Source: an uncultured Chitinophagaceae bacterium (GTDB lineage: Bacteria > Bacteroidota > Bacteroidia > Chitinophagales > Chitinophagaceae). Taken from it: DNA of 6,982 nucleotides. The position numbers and the translations under genes were made by a program. The notes under the pieces were generated by a model. It was not told where the DNA came from and searched no databases. It saw only the letters and a program-made list of their open reading frames with translations. Location: the NCBI GenBank assembly GCA_946885335.1, contig CAMPGG010000185.1, forward strand, positions 1-6,982. Direction: 5' to 3'. Below, one piece after another: positions 1-6,139 of the stretch (its first letter is position 1; every line of letters starts with the position of its first letter).

Positions 1-1729
1 CATTTTGCAAAAATCAAAAGATCCGCAAATCATGGAATTAAATAAGTACACCAAGTTAGGTGAACTGGATTCCATCCGGATCAGGATAAATAATAATAAC
101 ATTTCAAGTGATGCGGTAACCAACTATTACTCCAGCCTGATTTTTCGCTTAAATACACTTACATCCATTTCAGTACCTGTAAATCCTAAATTAAAACCGC
201 TTTATAATGACCTGCAGGCGCAAAAGGTATTATCTGAAATGATTACTTACCTCAGTATCATTCGGGCAAATATTTATACCATACTTTATACCCGTCAGTA
301 TGAAATAGAAATATTAATGGGAACAGCGGGTGTTTACGATATACTGAATTCTTATGAGAAGGAATTTTTTGTCAAGTCTAAAGGTGATGCGCTGGAGGGG
401 TATAAAAAATTAAAACAAAAAAGTGATTACAGGGATATGCTTGATCAGCTTCAAAGGTCTTTTACCACCTTTAAAGTAGACAGTACTTATACTGCGGATC
501 AATGGTGGAATGTTTCGGAGAATGGTCTTGATCAAATAGCCTTGCTGCAAAACCAGATTTGGCTTAAGGCAGTTGGGGATATGGAGACCATTATTGCTAA
601 TGAAATCAGGGATAAAAACAAAGATTTGATACTGGTTATTTCGTTGCTGATCATTGTTGGCGCACTTGTGATATTTATGATCATGATTTTGTCAGGTATG
701 CTGCGCGAAATTAAATTGGCGGCTGAAAAACTTTCGATGGGTTTATCAGGGGTTCGTCTAAAAAAGTGGTCGAATGATGCAGTAGGAAGTGTAGCGGCAT
801 CTATTCAGAAAATAGATGCAAATCAAAAGCAACTGGCTATGGCTGCTGATGAAATAGGGAAAGGCAATTTTAACGTAAACGTACAACCGAGAAGTAAGGG
901 CGACCTGCTGGGTAATTCTATTCTCAGCATGCAGAGAAGCCTGCAAAAGTTCAGCGAGGAAATGGAAGCATTGGTAAAACAAAGAACAGAAGAATTGGAA
1001 CGTTCCAATTCCGATCTGCAACAGTTTGCACACGTAGCCAGTCATGACCTTAAAGAACCTTTGCGAAAGATCATGGTATTCAGCAACCAGTTAATAGATT
1101 CCATGGGCGACCAGATTTCTCCCAAAGCGCTTGCGAATGCAGAGAAAATCAATAAGTCGGCCAAACGCCTGTCAGGAATGGTTGACGGGGTTTTAAATTA
1201 TTCCATCGTTAATGCCAATGACGATGAAATGCAATCGATCGATCTGAATGAAGTGATAAAAGATGTTTTATCGGACCTGGAATTGGTGATTGAACAAAAA
1301 AATGTTGATGTACAGGTATCCGAATTGCCGGAAGTTATTGGTATCCCTTCCCTTGTACAGCAGTTGTTTTATAATTTAATAAACAATGCACTAAAATTTT
1401 CCAGGGAAAATGTGCAGCCTAAGATTACTATCAGCGCTGGCATAGTTCATACAGATGATTTGCCCATGGGATACAGTAAAAATGGTATTGCGAAATATTC
1501 AGATATCCGCATACAGGATAATGGAATTGGATTCAATCAAAAATATGCTGAAACATTATTTAACATATTTATCCGTTTAAATCCTAAAGAAAAATATGAA
1601 GGCACCGGCCTTGGATTAACATTATGTAAAAAAATTGCTGATCGGCACCACGGCAAAATTATAGCCGAAGGTAAGGAAGGAGAAGGTGCTTGTTTCCGTG
1701 TTTTACTTCCTGTTAAAGATGAGGAATAA
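1..1729 (+). CDS. Membrane sensor histidine kinase with NIT-like sensor and tandem HAMP, 5'-partial
   Basis: Hybrid-free sensor kinase of a two-component system, acting at the inner membrane. Residue numbers count from the TTG at base 5. Residues 1-206 are a helical extracytoplasmic region resembling the nitrate/nitrite-sensing (NIT) domain. A membrane span covers about 207-229. Two HAMP-like units follow (about 234-275 and 271-316; the second, with EIGKGNF and SKGDLLG, is canonical), then a coiled coil to 340. The HisKA H-box FAHVASHDLKEP puts the phospho-acceptor at His347. The ATPase domain shows the N-box (Asn457, Asn461), G1 DNGIGF (505-510), an F-box near 519-522 and G2 GTGLGL (533-538), so it looks active. 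The frame stays open to the window edge and the first membrane span expected before a periplasmic sensor is absent. The TTG at 5 is therefore unlikely to be the real start. No response regulator is visible. The kinase call is firm; the NIT assignment is by pattern only. Confidence 0.93.
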   Translation, partial: ILQKSKDPQIMELNKYTKLGELDSIRIRINNNNISSDAVTNYYSSLIFRLNTLTSISVPVNPKLKPLYNDLQAQKVLSEMITYLSIIRANIYTILYTRQYEIEILMGTAGVYDILNSYEKEFFVKSKGDALEGYKKLKQKSDYRDMLDQLQRSFTTFKVDSTYTADQWWNVSENGLDQIALLQNQIWLKAVGDMETIIANEIRDKNKDLILVISLLIIVGALVIFMIMILSGMLREIKLAAEKLSMGLSGVRLKKWSNDAVGSVAASIQKIDANQKQLAMAADEIGKGNFNVNVQPRSKGDLLGNSILSMQRSLQKFSEEMEALVKQRTEELERSNSDLQQFAHVASHDLKEPLRKIMVFSNQLIDSMGDQISPKALANAEKINKSAKRLSGMVDGVLNYSIVNANDDEMQSIDLNEVIKDVLSDLELVIEQKNVDVQVSELPEVIGIPSLVQQLFYNLINNALKFSRENVQPKITISAGIVHTDDLPMGYSKNGIAKYSDIRIQDNGIGFNQKYAETLFNIFIRLNPKEKYEGTGLGLTLCKKIADRHHGKIIAEGKEGEGACFRVLLPVKDEE

Positions 1730-1740
1730 ATGTTTCCGGT

Positions 1741-2058
1741 TTAGCAATTCACCTGCATCCAACTGCAGTCAATAGCATCGGTAGCCATATGCATTAACAA
1801 TCCCAATGCAAAGATCCTGGTGCGGCGAAAAAAGAGCATCAATATATAAATGGCGATAGCATAATAACTATGGAGTGGGTGAAATCCGATACTGCAACGA
1901 CATGGATCAAATAATGGAACTGCCAAAAGGTGGTCCAGGTCAACCAGCATCGTAAGCAGGAATATTAAATACACCTTACCGGCATTTTTTCTGAAGAAAA
2001 TGAAAGCAATTAAAAAAGGAAATCCCAGGTGTAAAAAATAGTGAACCAGTTGTTGCAT
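1741..2058 (-). CDS. DUF6122 family membrane protein (YdjM-like putative metal-dependent hydrolase)
   Basis: A 105-residue integral membrane protein that I recognise as DUF6122, a Bacteroidota family distantly like the YdjM/DUF457 membrane-bound putative metal-dependent hydrolases. Three or four hydrophobic segments (about 9-22, 29-39, 64-78, 82-92) carry the family's polar signature: DLDHLL (Asp40, Asp42, His43), HPLHSYY (His60, His63) and HMATDAID (His90, Asp94, Asp97). Such His/Asp clusters within the membrane suggest a bound metal, but no substrate is established. The length is normal for the family. The start is ATG, and the protein begins with the usual hydrophobic VHYFLH segment. It converges on the histidine kinase with an 11-base gap and no room for a separate terminator. 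It is divergent from the SnoaL-like gene across 90 bases. No clear -7 promoter element was found upstream. The family call is good; the enzymatic role is inference. Confidence 0.85.
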   Translation of the reverse strand: MQQLVHYFLHLGFPFLIAFIFFRKNAGKVYLIFLLTMLVDLDHLLAVPLFDPCRCSIGFHPLHSYYAIAIYILMLFFRRTRIFALGLLMHMATDAIDCSWMQVNC

Positions 2059-2113
2059 GTTTGCAAGTTATTTATTAATTAATATGAGTGATGCAGCAGG
2101 ATTAGTTTTCGGG

Positions 2114-2121
2114 TAAATTTG
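2114..2121 (+). promoter_or_regulatory. Bacteroidota -7 promoter element (TAAATTTG) for the SnoaL-like gene
   Basis: This is a perfect match to TAnnTTTG, the -7 element of Bacteroidota primary-sigma promoters, ending 27 bases before the ATG at 2149. That spacing gives a leader of about 20 bases, typical of the phylum. No convincing -33 TTG was seen at the usual spacing, so the call rests on the -7 box and its position. Confidence 0.5.
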
Positions 2122-2148
2122 TTTTCATTCTTCATTTAAATAAAACTG

Positions 2149-2508
2149 ATGTCACCACGGGAACTAGTACAGCTATGGGTTGAAATATTCAATGAAGCAG
2201 ATGCAGAAAAACTGGCTTCTTTATATGCAGATAATGCAATCAATCACCAGGTAAATACTGAACCCGTGAATGGGAAAACCGCTATTCATGCAATGTTTAA
2301 GAAAGAATTTGAAACTGCAGAAATGGTTTGCCTGGTTGAAAACATTTTTGAAGATGGCGAATGGGCCATATTGGAATGGAAGGATCCGCTGGGTTTAAGA
2401 GGCTGCGGATTTTTTCATGTGAAAAACGACAAGATCATATTCCAGCGGGGATATTGGGATAAACTTAGTTTTTTAAGATTGCATGGATTGCCCATTCCAA
2501 CAACTTAA
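2149..2508 (+). CDS. SnoaL-like / NTF2-like (nuclear transport factor 2 family) protein
   Basis: A 119-residue cytoplasmic protein with the compact alpha+beta cone fold of the NTF2/SnoaL superfamily. The N-terminal helices carry LVQLWVEIFNEADAEKLASLYADNAINHQ (residues 6-34), typical of the family. Next come the conserved loop VNGKTAIHAMFKKEF (40-54) and the strand-rich second half, EDGEWAILEW, GCGFFHVKNDKI and QRGYWDKLSFLRLHGLP (99-115). Members of this superfamily include isomerases, cyclases, hydrolases and non-catalytic ligand binders, so sequence alone does not give a reaction. There is no signal peptide. The ATG start is supported by a TAAATTTG -7 element 27 bases upstream. Its TAA stop overlaps the stop of the small minus-strand gene at 2505, so the two transcripts converge tail to tail. 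It appears to be a single-gene unit. Confidence 0.85.
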   Translation: MSPRELVQLWVEIFNEADAEKLASLYADNAINHQVNTEPVNGKTAIHAMFKKEFETAEMVCLVENIFEDGEWAILEWKDPLGLRGCGFFHVKNDKIIFQRGYWDKLSFLRLHGLPIPTT

Positions 2509-2612
2509 TTGTTTTCGCCCGTTCTGTTGCGACCTTTTTTACTGAATATGAATATTAATATAGTAATGACCACCAAAGTCACCGATCCATAAATGATATA
2601 ACTTAAAGGCAT
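2505..2612 (-). CDS. Small single-span membrane protein, 35 residues, unrecognised
   Basis: A short minus-strand ORF of 35 codons plus TAA. The product starts MPLSYIIYGSV and has one strongly hydrophobic span (about residues 5-23, rich in Ile/Val/Leu/Phe). A basic polar tail follows (SKKGRNRTGENN, 24-35), so by the positive-inside rule the C-terminus should be cytoplasmic. Its ATG is the only usable start, because an in-frame TAA lies three codons upstream of it. Three things favour a real gene: the clean span-plus-basic-tail pattern, a TAAATTTG -7 element 31 bases before the start, and a stop codon that overlaps the convergent SnoaL-like gene's stop within TTAA (2505-2508), leaving no waste sequence. 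It lies 56 bases downstream of the PepSY gene on the same strand and could be cotranscribed with it. I do not recognise a family. In proteobacteria, small membrane proteins (DUF3325, DUF3649) accompany PepSY iron genes, but those are much longer and not visibly similar. Confidence 0.55.
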   Translation of the reverse strand: MPLSYIIYGSVTLVVITILIFIFSKKGRNRTGENN

Positions 2613-2629
2613 AAACGATTTTTATCTTC

Positions 2630-2643
2630 CCGGGTTTAACCGG
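2630..2643. repeat. Short inverted repeat CCGG-N6-CCGG directly after a -7 element
   Basis: CCGGGTTTAACCGG is a near-palindrome: 4-bp arms with one further T-A pair inside. On the minus strand it follows TAAATTTG with no gap, so it would cover the transcription start of the 35-residue gene. It is not followed by a T-run in either direction, so an intrinsic terminator is unlikely. It may be an operator or chance. Confidence 0.3.
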
Positions 2644-2651
2644 CAAATTTA
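2644..2651 (-). promoter_or_regulatory. Candidate -7 promoter element (TAAATTTG) for the 35-residue gene
   Basis: On the minus strand this reads TAAATTTG, a perfect TAnnTTTG. Its last base is 31 bases before the ATG at 2612, and it starts 17 bases beyond the PepSY stop codon. It would give the small gene its own promoter in addition to any read-through from the receptor/PepSY unit. No -33 element is evident. Confidence 0.4.
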
Positions 2652-2668
2652 AAGATCGGCAGGATTCA

Positions 2669-3724
2669 TTAATTTTTAATTTTTTTCTTTTTAATCCAGA
2701 TAATAAACCCACTGATGGAGAGAAAAGCCGGTGTTAATCCTAACAGGGAATAAAAAATCTTTAAAACCAATCCGCCATAATTCCCGAAATGCAAAGGGCC
2801 ACACATTTTAACCAGTCTTTGTAAAACTGGAAGATCTTTCATAAATATTTTACTTTCCTCTTCAATTGTTAATCCATTATATACAAAGCCGCTGTAATAA
2901 TGTCCATACCAGGAGGGGTCATTGTCAAATCTTCCTAACACCTGTACCTGTGAACTGTTGGGACGAACACGAACCAGGTGAATATTAAAATCTGCATATT
3001 GTGACAACACTTTATTCCGGACCCGGTCTATTGATATTCCGGGAGGGGCTGTTGTAATTGTTTTTGCGGGAACCATTTTTAATGCATTGGTTGCAACCTG
3101 GTAACTGAGCACCAACCCGGTAAAAACCATCAGGAGGTTAAAGATGATCGACCAGACACCAATGATCCGGTGTAGCGATGAAAATCTTCCGCGGACAGAT
3201 TTCCGGTTGATCCTGGTTTTTAAAGACAAAACCTTCACAAAGGATTTTCGATAAACCCATAAGCCGGTAATAAGGGTAATAAGGAACATCAAACCAACAA
3301 AAAATACAATGATCTTTCCTAATGTGCCTGCAAATAAAGTATAATGCAACAATAACAGCCACCGCTGCAATTCATTTTTTGCATTTTCATTTACATGAAG
3401 AAATGCACCGTTAGTTGGGTGAACATAAATTTTTTTACTTTCTGTATCCTTTCTTAATTCGTAAATGATCGTTTCATTTTTACCAGGTTGATCATATAAC
3501 CTGATCTCCCAACCGGGATATGCAGTTTGTACCTGGCGAATAGATGAATCGATATAAAAAGCGCCGCTTTCGTTATCCGTTTTATTATAAGATGAAATTT
3601 CGGCTGTTTCAATTTCTTCCGCAAAAACAAGTAAAGAACCCGACAAACTCATTATAAGCAGGAACAGGCCCACAAGGAGCCCGCACCAATGATGCCATGC
3701 AAAAAGTCTTTTACCTGCTTTCAA
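2669..3724 (-). CDS. PepSY-associated TM protein, probable inner-membrane ferric-siderophore reductase
   Basis: A 351-residue PepSY_TM (PiuB/FoxB-like) protein. Four main membrane spans are visible at about 13-35, 133-157, 187-209 and 317-344, with PepSY-type periplasmic regions between spans 1-2 and 3-4 and a lysine-rich cytoplasmic tail. Characterised relatives such as FoxB bind heme in the membrane and reduce ferric siderophores. Candidate ligands here are His11/His12 (AWHHWCGL), His127 (LLLLHYTLF), His185 (SSLHRIIG) and His312 (GPLHFGNYGG), all at span edges as expected. The start is TTG at 3724. An in-frame TAA lies only four codons upstream (3737-3739), and the next methionine is inside the first span, so no ATG start is possible. 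It begins 4 bases after the TonB-receptor stop, implying one transcript and probably coupled translation. The full family length is present. The iron role is inferred from family and neighbour. Confidence 0.9.
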   Translation of the reverse strand: MKAGKRLFAWHHWCGLLVGLFLLIMSLSGSLLVFAEEIETAEISSYNKTDNESGAFYIDSSIRQVQTAYPGWEIRLYDQPGKNETIIYELRKDTESKKIYVHPTNGAFLHVNENAKNELQRWLLLLHYTLFAGTLGKIIVFFVGLMFLITLITGLWVYRKSFVKVLSLKTRINRKSVRGRFSSLHRIIGVWSIIFNLLMVFTGLVLSYQVATNALKMVPAKTITTAPPGISIDRVRNKVLSQYADFNIHLVRVRPNSSQVQVLGRFDNDPSWYGHYYSGFVYNGLTIEEESKIFMKDLPVLQRLVKMCGPLHFGNYGGLVLKIFYSLLGLTPAFLSISGFIIWIKKKKIKN

Positions 3725-3728
3725 CAGC

Positions 3729-6053
3729 TTACCATTTTATGCCAATCCCTAATTGATAACGCATACCATTTGCTTTTATATAATCCGTATGCTGGGTTGA
3801 CCATTGCGCCTGTGGCATATAATAATCCTGGTTCAGCAGATTTTCGATACCCAGGTTTAAACTGAATTTTGGATTGATCATCCAGCTTCCGCTGAAGTTT
3901 ACAACATGCGCATCTTCAACCGGTCCTTCCCCATAACCATAACTGCCGTTGGAGCGTTTTACAAATCGATTGCGATCGCCATATTGTAACCATTGCAATA
4001 ACAGGTTTACAGATTTTGCTGGTTGCAGTTTTATATATGCAGTTGTTTTAGGAGGACTGATCTTTGTGCTGTTTAAATAAATATCCTCATCATCATTAAA
4101 ACGGTCGTTCCTGTTTTTGTCAGCTTTACCTTCTGTAAACATGTATGCCACACCGATAGTTAATGGATCTATTACCTGGTAATCAGCCGCCAGTTCAAAT
4201 CCATAAGTTTTTTCGGGAGATTTTTGTTGTACATACCAGCCATTTTCTTCAATCAGGGAAGACCCGATTTTATTGGTACTGATAAAATAACTACCCGTAT
4301 ATCCCAGCCTGCCTGCATTTCCACTAAACCCGATTTCGTAATTATTCACTTTTACGGGTTCTATTTGCATATTGGCAATATCGTTTTCTTTAGCTGCCCT
4401 TACATAACGGCCAACATCTATAATGGAAAAACCTTGTGTAAAACTGATAAAAGGTTTAATGAAATCCCATTTCGCATAACGAAGACCGGTATTAAAAGTT
4501 GAAGCGTTAAAAGAAAGAGAACCTCCGTTTATCTGGTTGCCACCAGTGCCATTTGCAGCCATTACCTGTGTAAAGGATGGTATGTCAATGTTGATATGAT
4601 CAAACCGGTAACCTGCTTTAAAAATCCAATTTTTGTTAAATACGGCATTAGCCTGTATATAAGGTGCGGTATTGAACAAATCTATTTTTGGCACCCAGGT
4701 TCTTCCATCCATTAAAATTTGTGCAGTTACATCGTTCATGATATCAACACCATAAACAATATCACCTTGCCAGCTGGAATTTACCTGGTATGGTGTATTC
4801 ATATTCAGCCGAAAACCTTTTTTGTCTGAGCTGATAGTGGATTGACCACCATTCTGGAAGTAAGAAGTGAAACCATAGATCGTATAAAAGCTTTGCAGGT
4901 AAGCGCTTGCTTCCAGGTTTGTATTGAATGGAAGTCCTTTGGCCTGGTATTTCAGGTATGCATTATGGTTATACCGCGTTCCTTCACTTTCGCCAGGATA
5001 ATCACCTTTAACACCGATCGTTGGTTTTTCGCCATAGATTCCAGCCTGTTCTATATAACTGGTATTTTGCCTGGATCCAAAAAAATTGTACATGCCTTCA
5101 ATGCGATTGGTTGCATTGATGTTATAACCAAGCTTTGTAAATACATTGAAGATATTCGTTTCACCCAAACCATAAACCGGTGTAAGGGGAGTGCCTTCAG
5201 CATCTTTAAACACACCCGTTTTTTCATAGGTACCGGTAACGATATAATCAAATTTGTTAAGCTGCCCGTTTATTTCCTGGGATATGCGGCCGCCAAAACT
5301 TTCTTTAGCTGCTAATGGCATACCGGTATTGGATAATTGTGTAGACAGGTTAATTTTTTTTCCTGTACCGGGTTTTTTGGTAATGTAATTAATGATTCCT
5401 CCATCGGCACCATTACCATAAATAGCAGTAGCGCCCTTAACCACCTCAATTCTTTCAATTACAGATGGATCAATAGTCCTGATATCGCGGCCACCTGCAC
5501 GCAGCGGGGTCGATTGCGGAATACCATCAATCATAATTAATGGTGTACGGCCACGGAGTGTTTGTCCTACATTACTGGTGGTATTGCTTCCAAAGGCCAG
5601 TGCAGGTAAAGCCTGCGCAAGGATGTTGGCAATATTGGGTGATATCAGGCCTTGCGTTTGAATATCCCTGGAATTAATGACTTGTACAGAAGCCGGCGTA
5701 CGGTCAATGATCTCTGGTTTGCGACTGGCGGTAACCGTTACCTCCTGTAAGTTATTGATGGATTTATTTAAAACTACCTGCAGAATATTTTCACCTGTTG
5801 ATGAAACCTGCTTTTCTACCTGCTCATAACCAACACTTTTAAAAATGATCGTATTGGGTCCTTCAAAAGGAAGCTTTAATGAAAAACTTCCATCATTTGC
5901 TGAAATAGTACCGATAAATGTATTTTTTACTGAAATCGAAACATTAGGGATGATTTGATTCTGATCATCAACTACAGTTCCGCGAATTGTTTGTGATTGT
6001 AAAAAAGAAAATCCTGAAAGAGAAAAAATAACTAATATAATAACTTGTTTCAT
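3729..6053 (-). CDS. TonB-dependent outer-membrane receptor, probably ferric-siderophore type
   Basis: A 774-residue outer-membrane importer driven by TonB-ExbBD. It has a signal peptide (about 1-20, hydrophobic, ending SFLQSQ) and a carboxypeptidase-regulatory-like beta domain (about 23-98, with GTVVDD, IPNVSISVKN and ANDGSFSL) typical of Bacteroidota. Next come a TonB-box-like EVTVTA (104-109) and a plug (about 113-228: RTPASVQVI, LRGRTPLIMIDGIPQ, RIEVVKGATAIYGNGADGGIINYITKKP). A beta-barrel runs from about 230 to the end, with the C-terminal NLLNQDYY motif (738-745) and a terminal Trp774, as expected for BAM insertion. The lack of a SusD partner argues against a glycan (SusC) role. The plug and barrel resemble FhuE/FpvA-type siderophore receptors, and the PepSY reductase gene follows 4 bases later. 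The ATG start is supported by the signal peptide and by TAGTTTTG 20 bases upstream. The exact ligand cannot be read from the sequence. Confidence 0.94.
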   Translation of the reverse strand: MKQVIILVIFSLSGFSFLQSQTIRGTVVDDQNQIIPNVSISVKNTFIGTISANDGSFSLKLPFEGPNTIIFKSVGYEQVEKQVSSTGENILQVVLNKSINNLQEVTVTASRKPEIIDRTPASVQVINSRDIQTQGLISPNIANILAQALPALAFGSNTTSNVGQTLRGRTPLIMIDGIPQSTPLRAGGRDIRTIDPSVIERIEVVKGATAIYGNGADGGIINYITKKPGTGKKINLSTQLSNTGMPLAAKESFGGRISQEINGQLNKFDYIVTGTYEKTGVFKDAEGTPLTPVYGLGETNIFNVFTKLGYNINATNRIEGMYNFFGSRQNTSYIEQAGIYGEKPTIGVKGDYPGESEGTRYNHNAYLKYQAKGLPFNTNLEASAYLQSFYTIYGFTSYFQNGGQSTISSDKKGFRLNMNTPYQVNSSWQGDIVYGVDIMNDVTAQILMDGRTWVPKIDLFNTAPYIQANAVFNKNWIFKAGYRFDHINIDIPSFTQVMAANGTGGNQINGGSLSFNASTFNTGLRYAKWDFIKPFISFTQGFSIIDVGRYVRAAKENDIANMQIEPVKVNNYEIGFSGNAGRLGYTGSYFISTNKIGSSLIEENGWYVQQKSPEKTYGFELAADYQVIDPLTIGVAYMFTEGKADKNRNDRFNDDEDIYLNSTKISPPKTTAYIKLQPAKSVNLLLQWLQYGDRNRFVKRSNGSYGYGEGPVEDAHVVNFSGSWMINPKFSLNLGIENLLNQDYYMPQAQWSTQHTDYIKANGMRYQLGIGIKW

Positions 6054-6061
6054 CTACAACT

Positions 6062-6085
6062 GGTTTAGTTGCGCAAAACTAATCC
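6062..6085. repeat. Inverted repeat over the TonB-receptor promoter, candidate operator
   Basis: On the plus strand, GGTTTAGTT (6062-6070) and AACTAATCC (6077-6085) are arms matching at 8 of 9 positions around the 6-base spacer GCGCAA. The repeat spans the -7 element and the likely transcription start. A second, overlapping repeat, CAACT-N5-AGTTG (6057-6061/6067-6071), lies just before the ATG. The placement suits a repressor site. It does not resemble the classical Fur box. Confidence 0.4.
6074..6081 (-). promoter_or_regulatory. Bacteroidota -7 promoter element (TAGTTTTG) for the receptor/PepSY unit
   Basis: The minus strand reads TAGTTTTG, a perfect TAnnTTTG, with 20 bases between it and the receptor ATG. 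A TTG lies 26 bases further upstream, slightly beyond the usual -33 spacing. The element sits within the inverted repeat at 6062-6085, which suggests that transcription of the receptor unit is regulated there. Confidence 0.55.
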
Positions 6086-6139
6086 CGGCATTCATAAACG
6101 TTTTTGGCAATTGGGAAATATTGTTGCGAAATGCGGAAA

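Noticed and set aside
5..7. TTG at base 5 as the histidine kinase start
   Set aside because: The frame is open to the window edge, and the N-terminal membrane span needed before the periplasmic sensor is missing. The gene is simply cut by the window.
758..1045. Minus-strand ORFs opposite the histidine kinase HAMP and HisKA region
   Set aside because: They are antisense to a clearly real kinase, have no family motifs and show shadow-like composition.
2630..2643. CCGGGTTTAACCGG as an intrinsic terminator for the PepSY unit
   Set aside because: The stem is short with an internal mismatch, and no T-run follows it on the minus strand. Its position after a -7 box fits an operator or chance better.
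4842..5315. A 157-codon plus-strand ORF opposite the TonB-dependent receptor
   Set aside because: It lies wholly antisense to well-conserved receptor barrel sequence. Its translation is rich in Cys, Phe and Ile without domain motifs, as expected of a reverse-frame shadow.
6054..6139. A classical Fur box upstream of the iron receptor
   Set aside because: No stretch resembles GATAATGATAATCATTATC or its repeated hexamers; only the unrelated inverted repeats were found.
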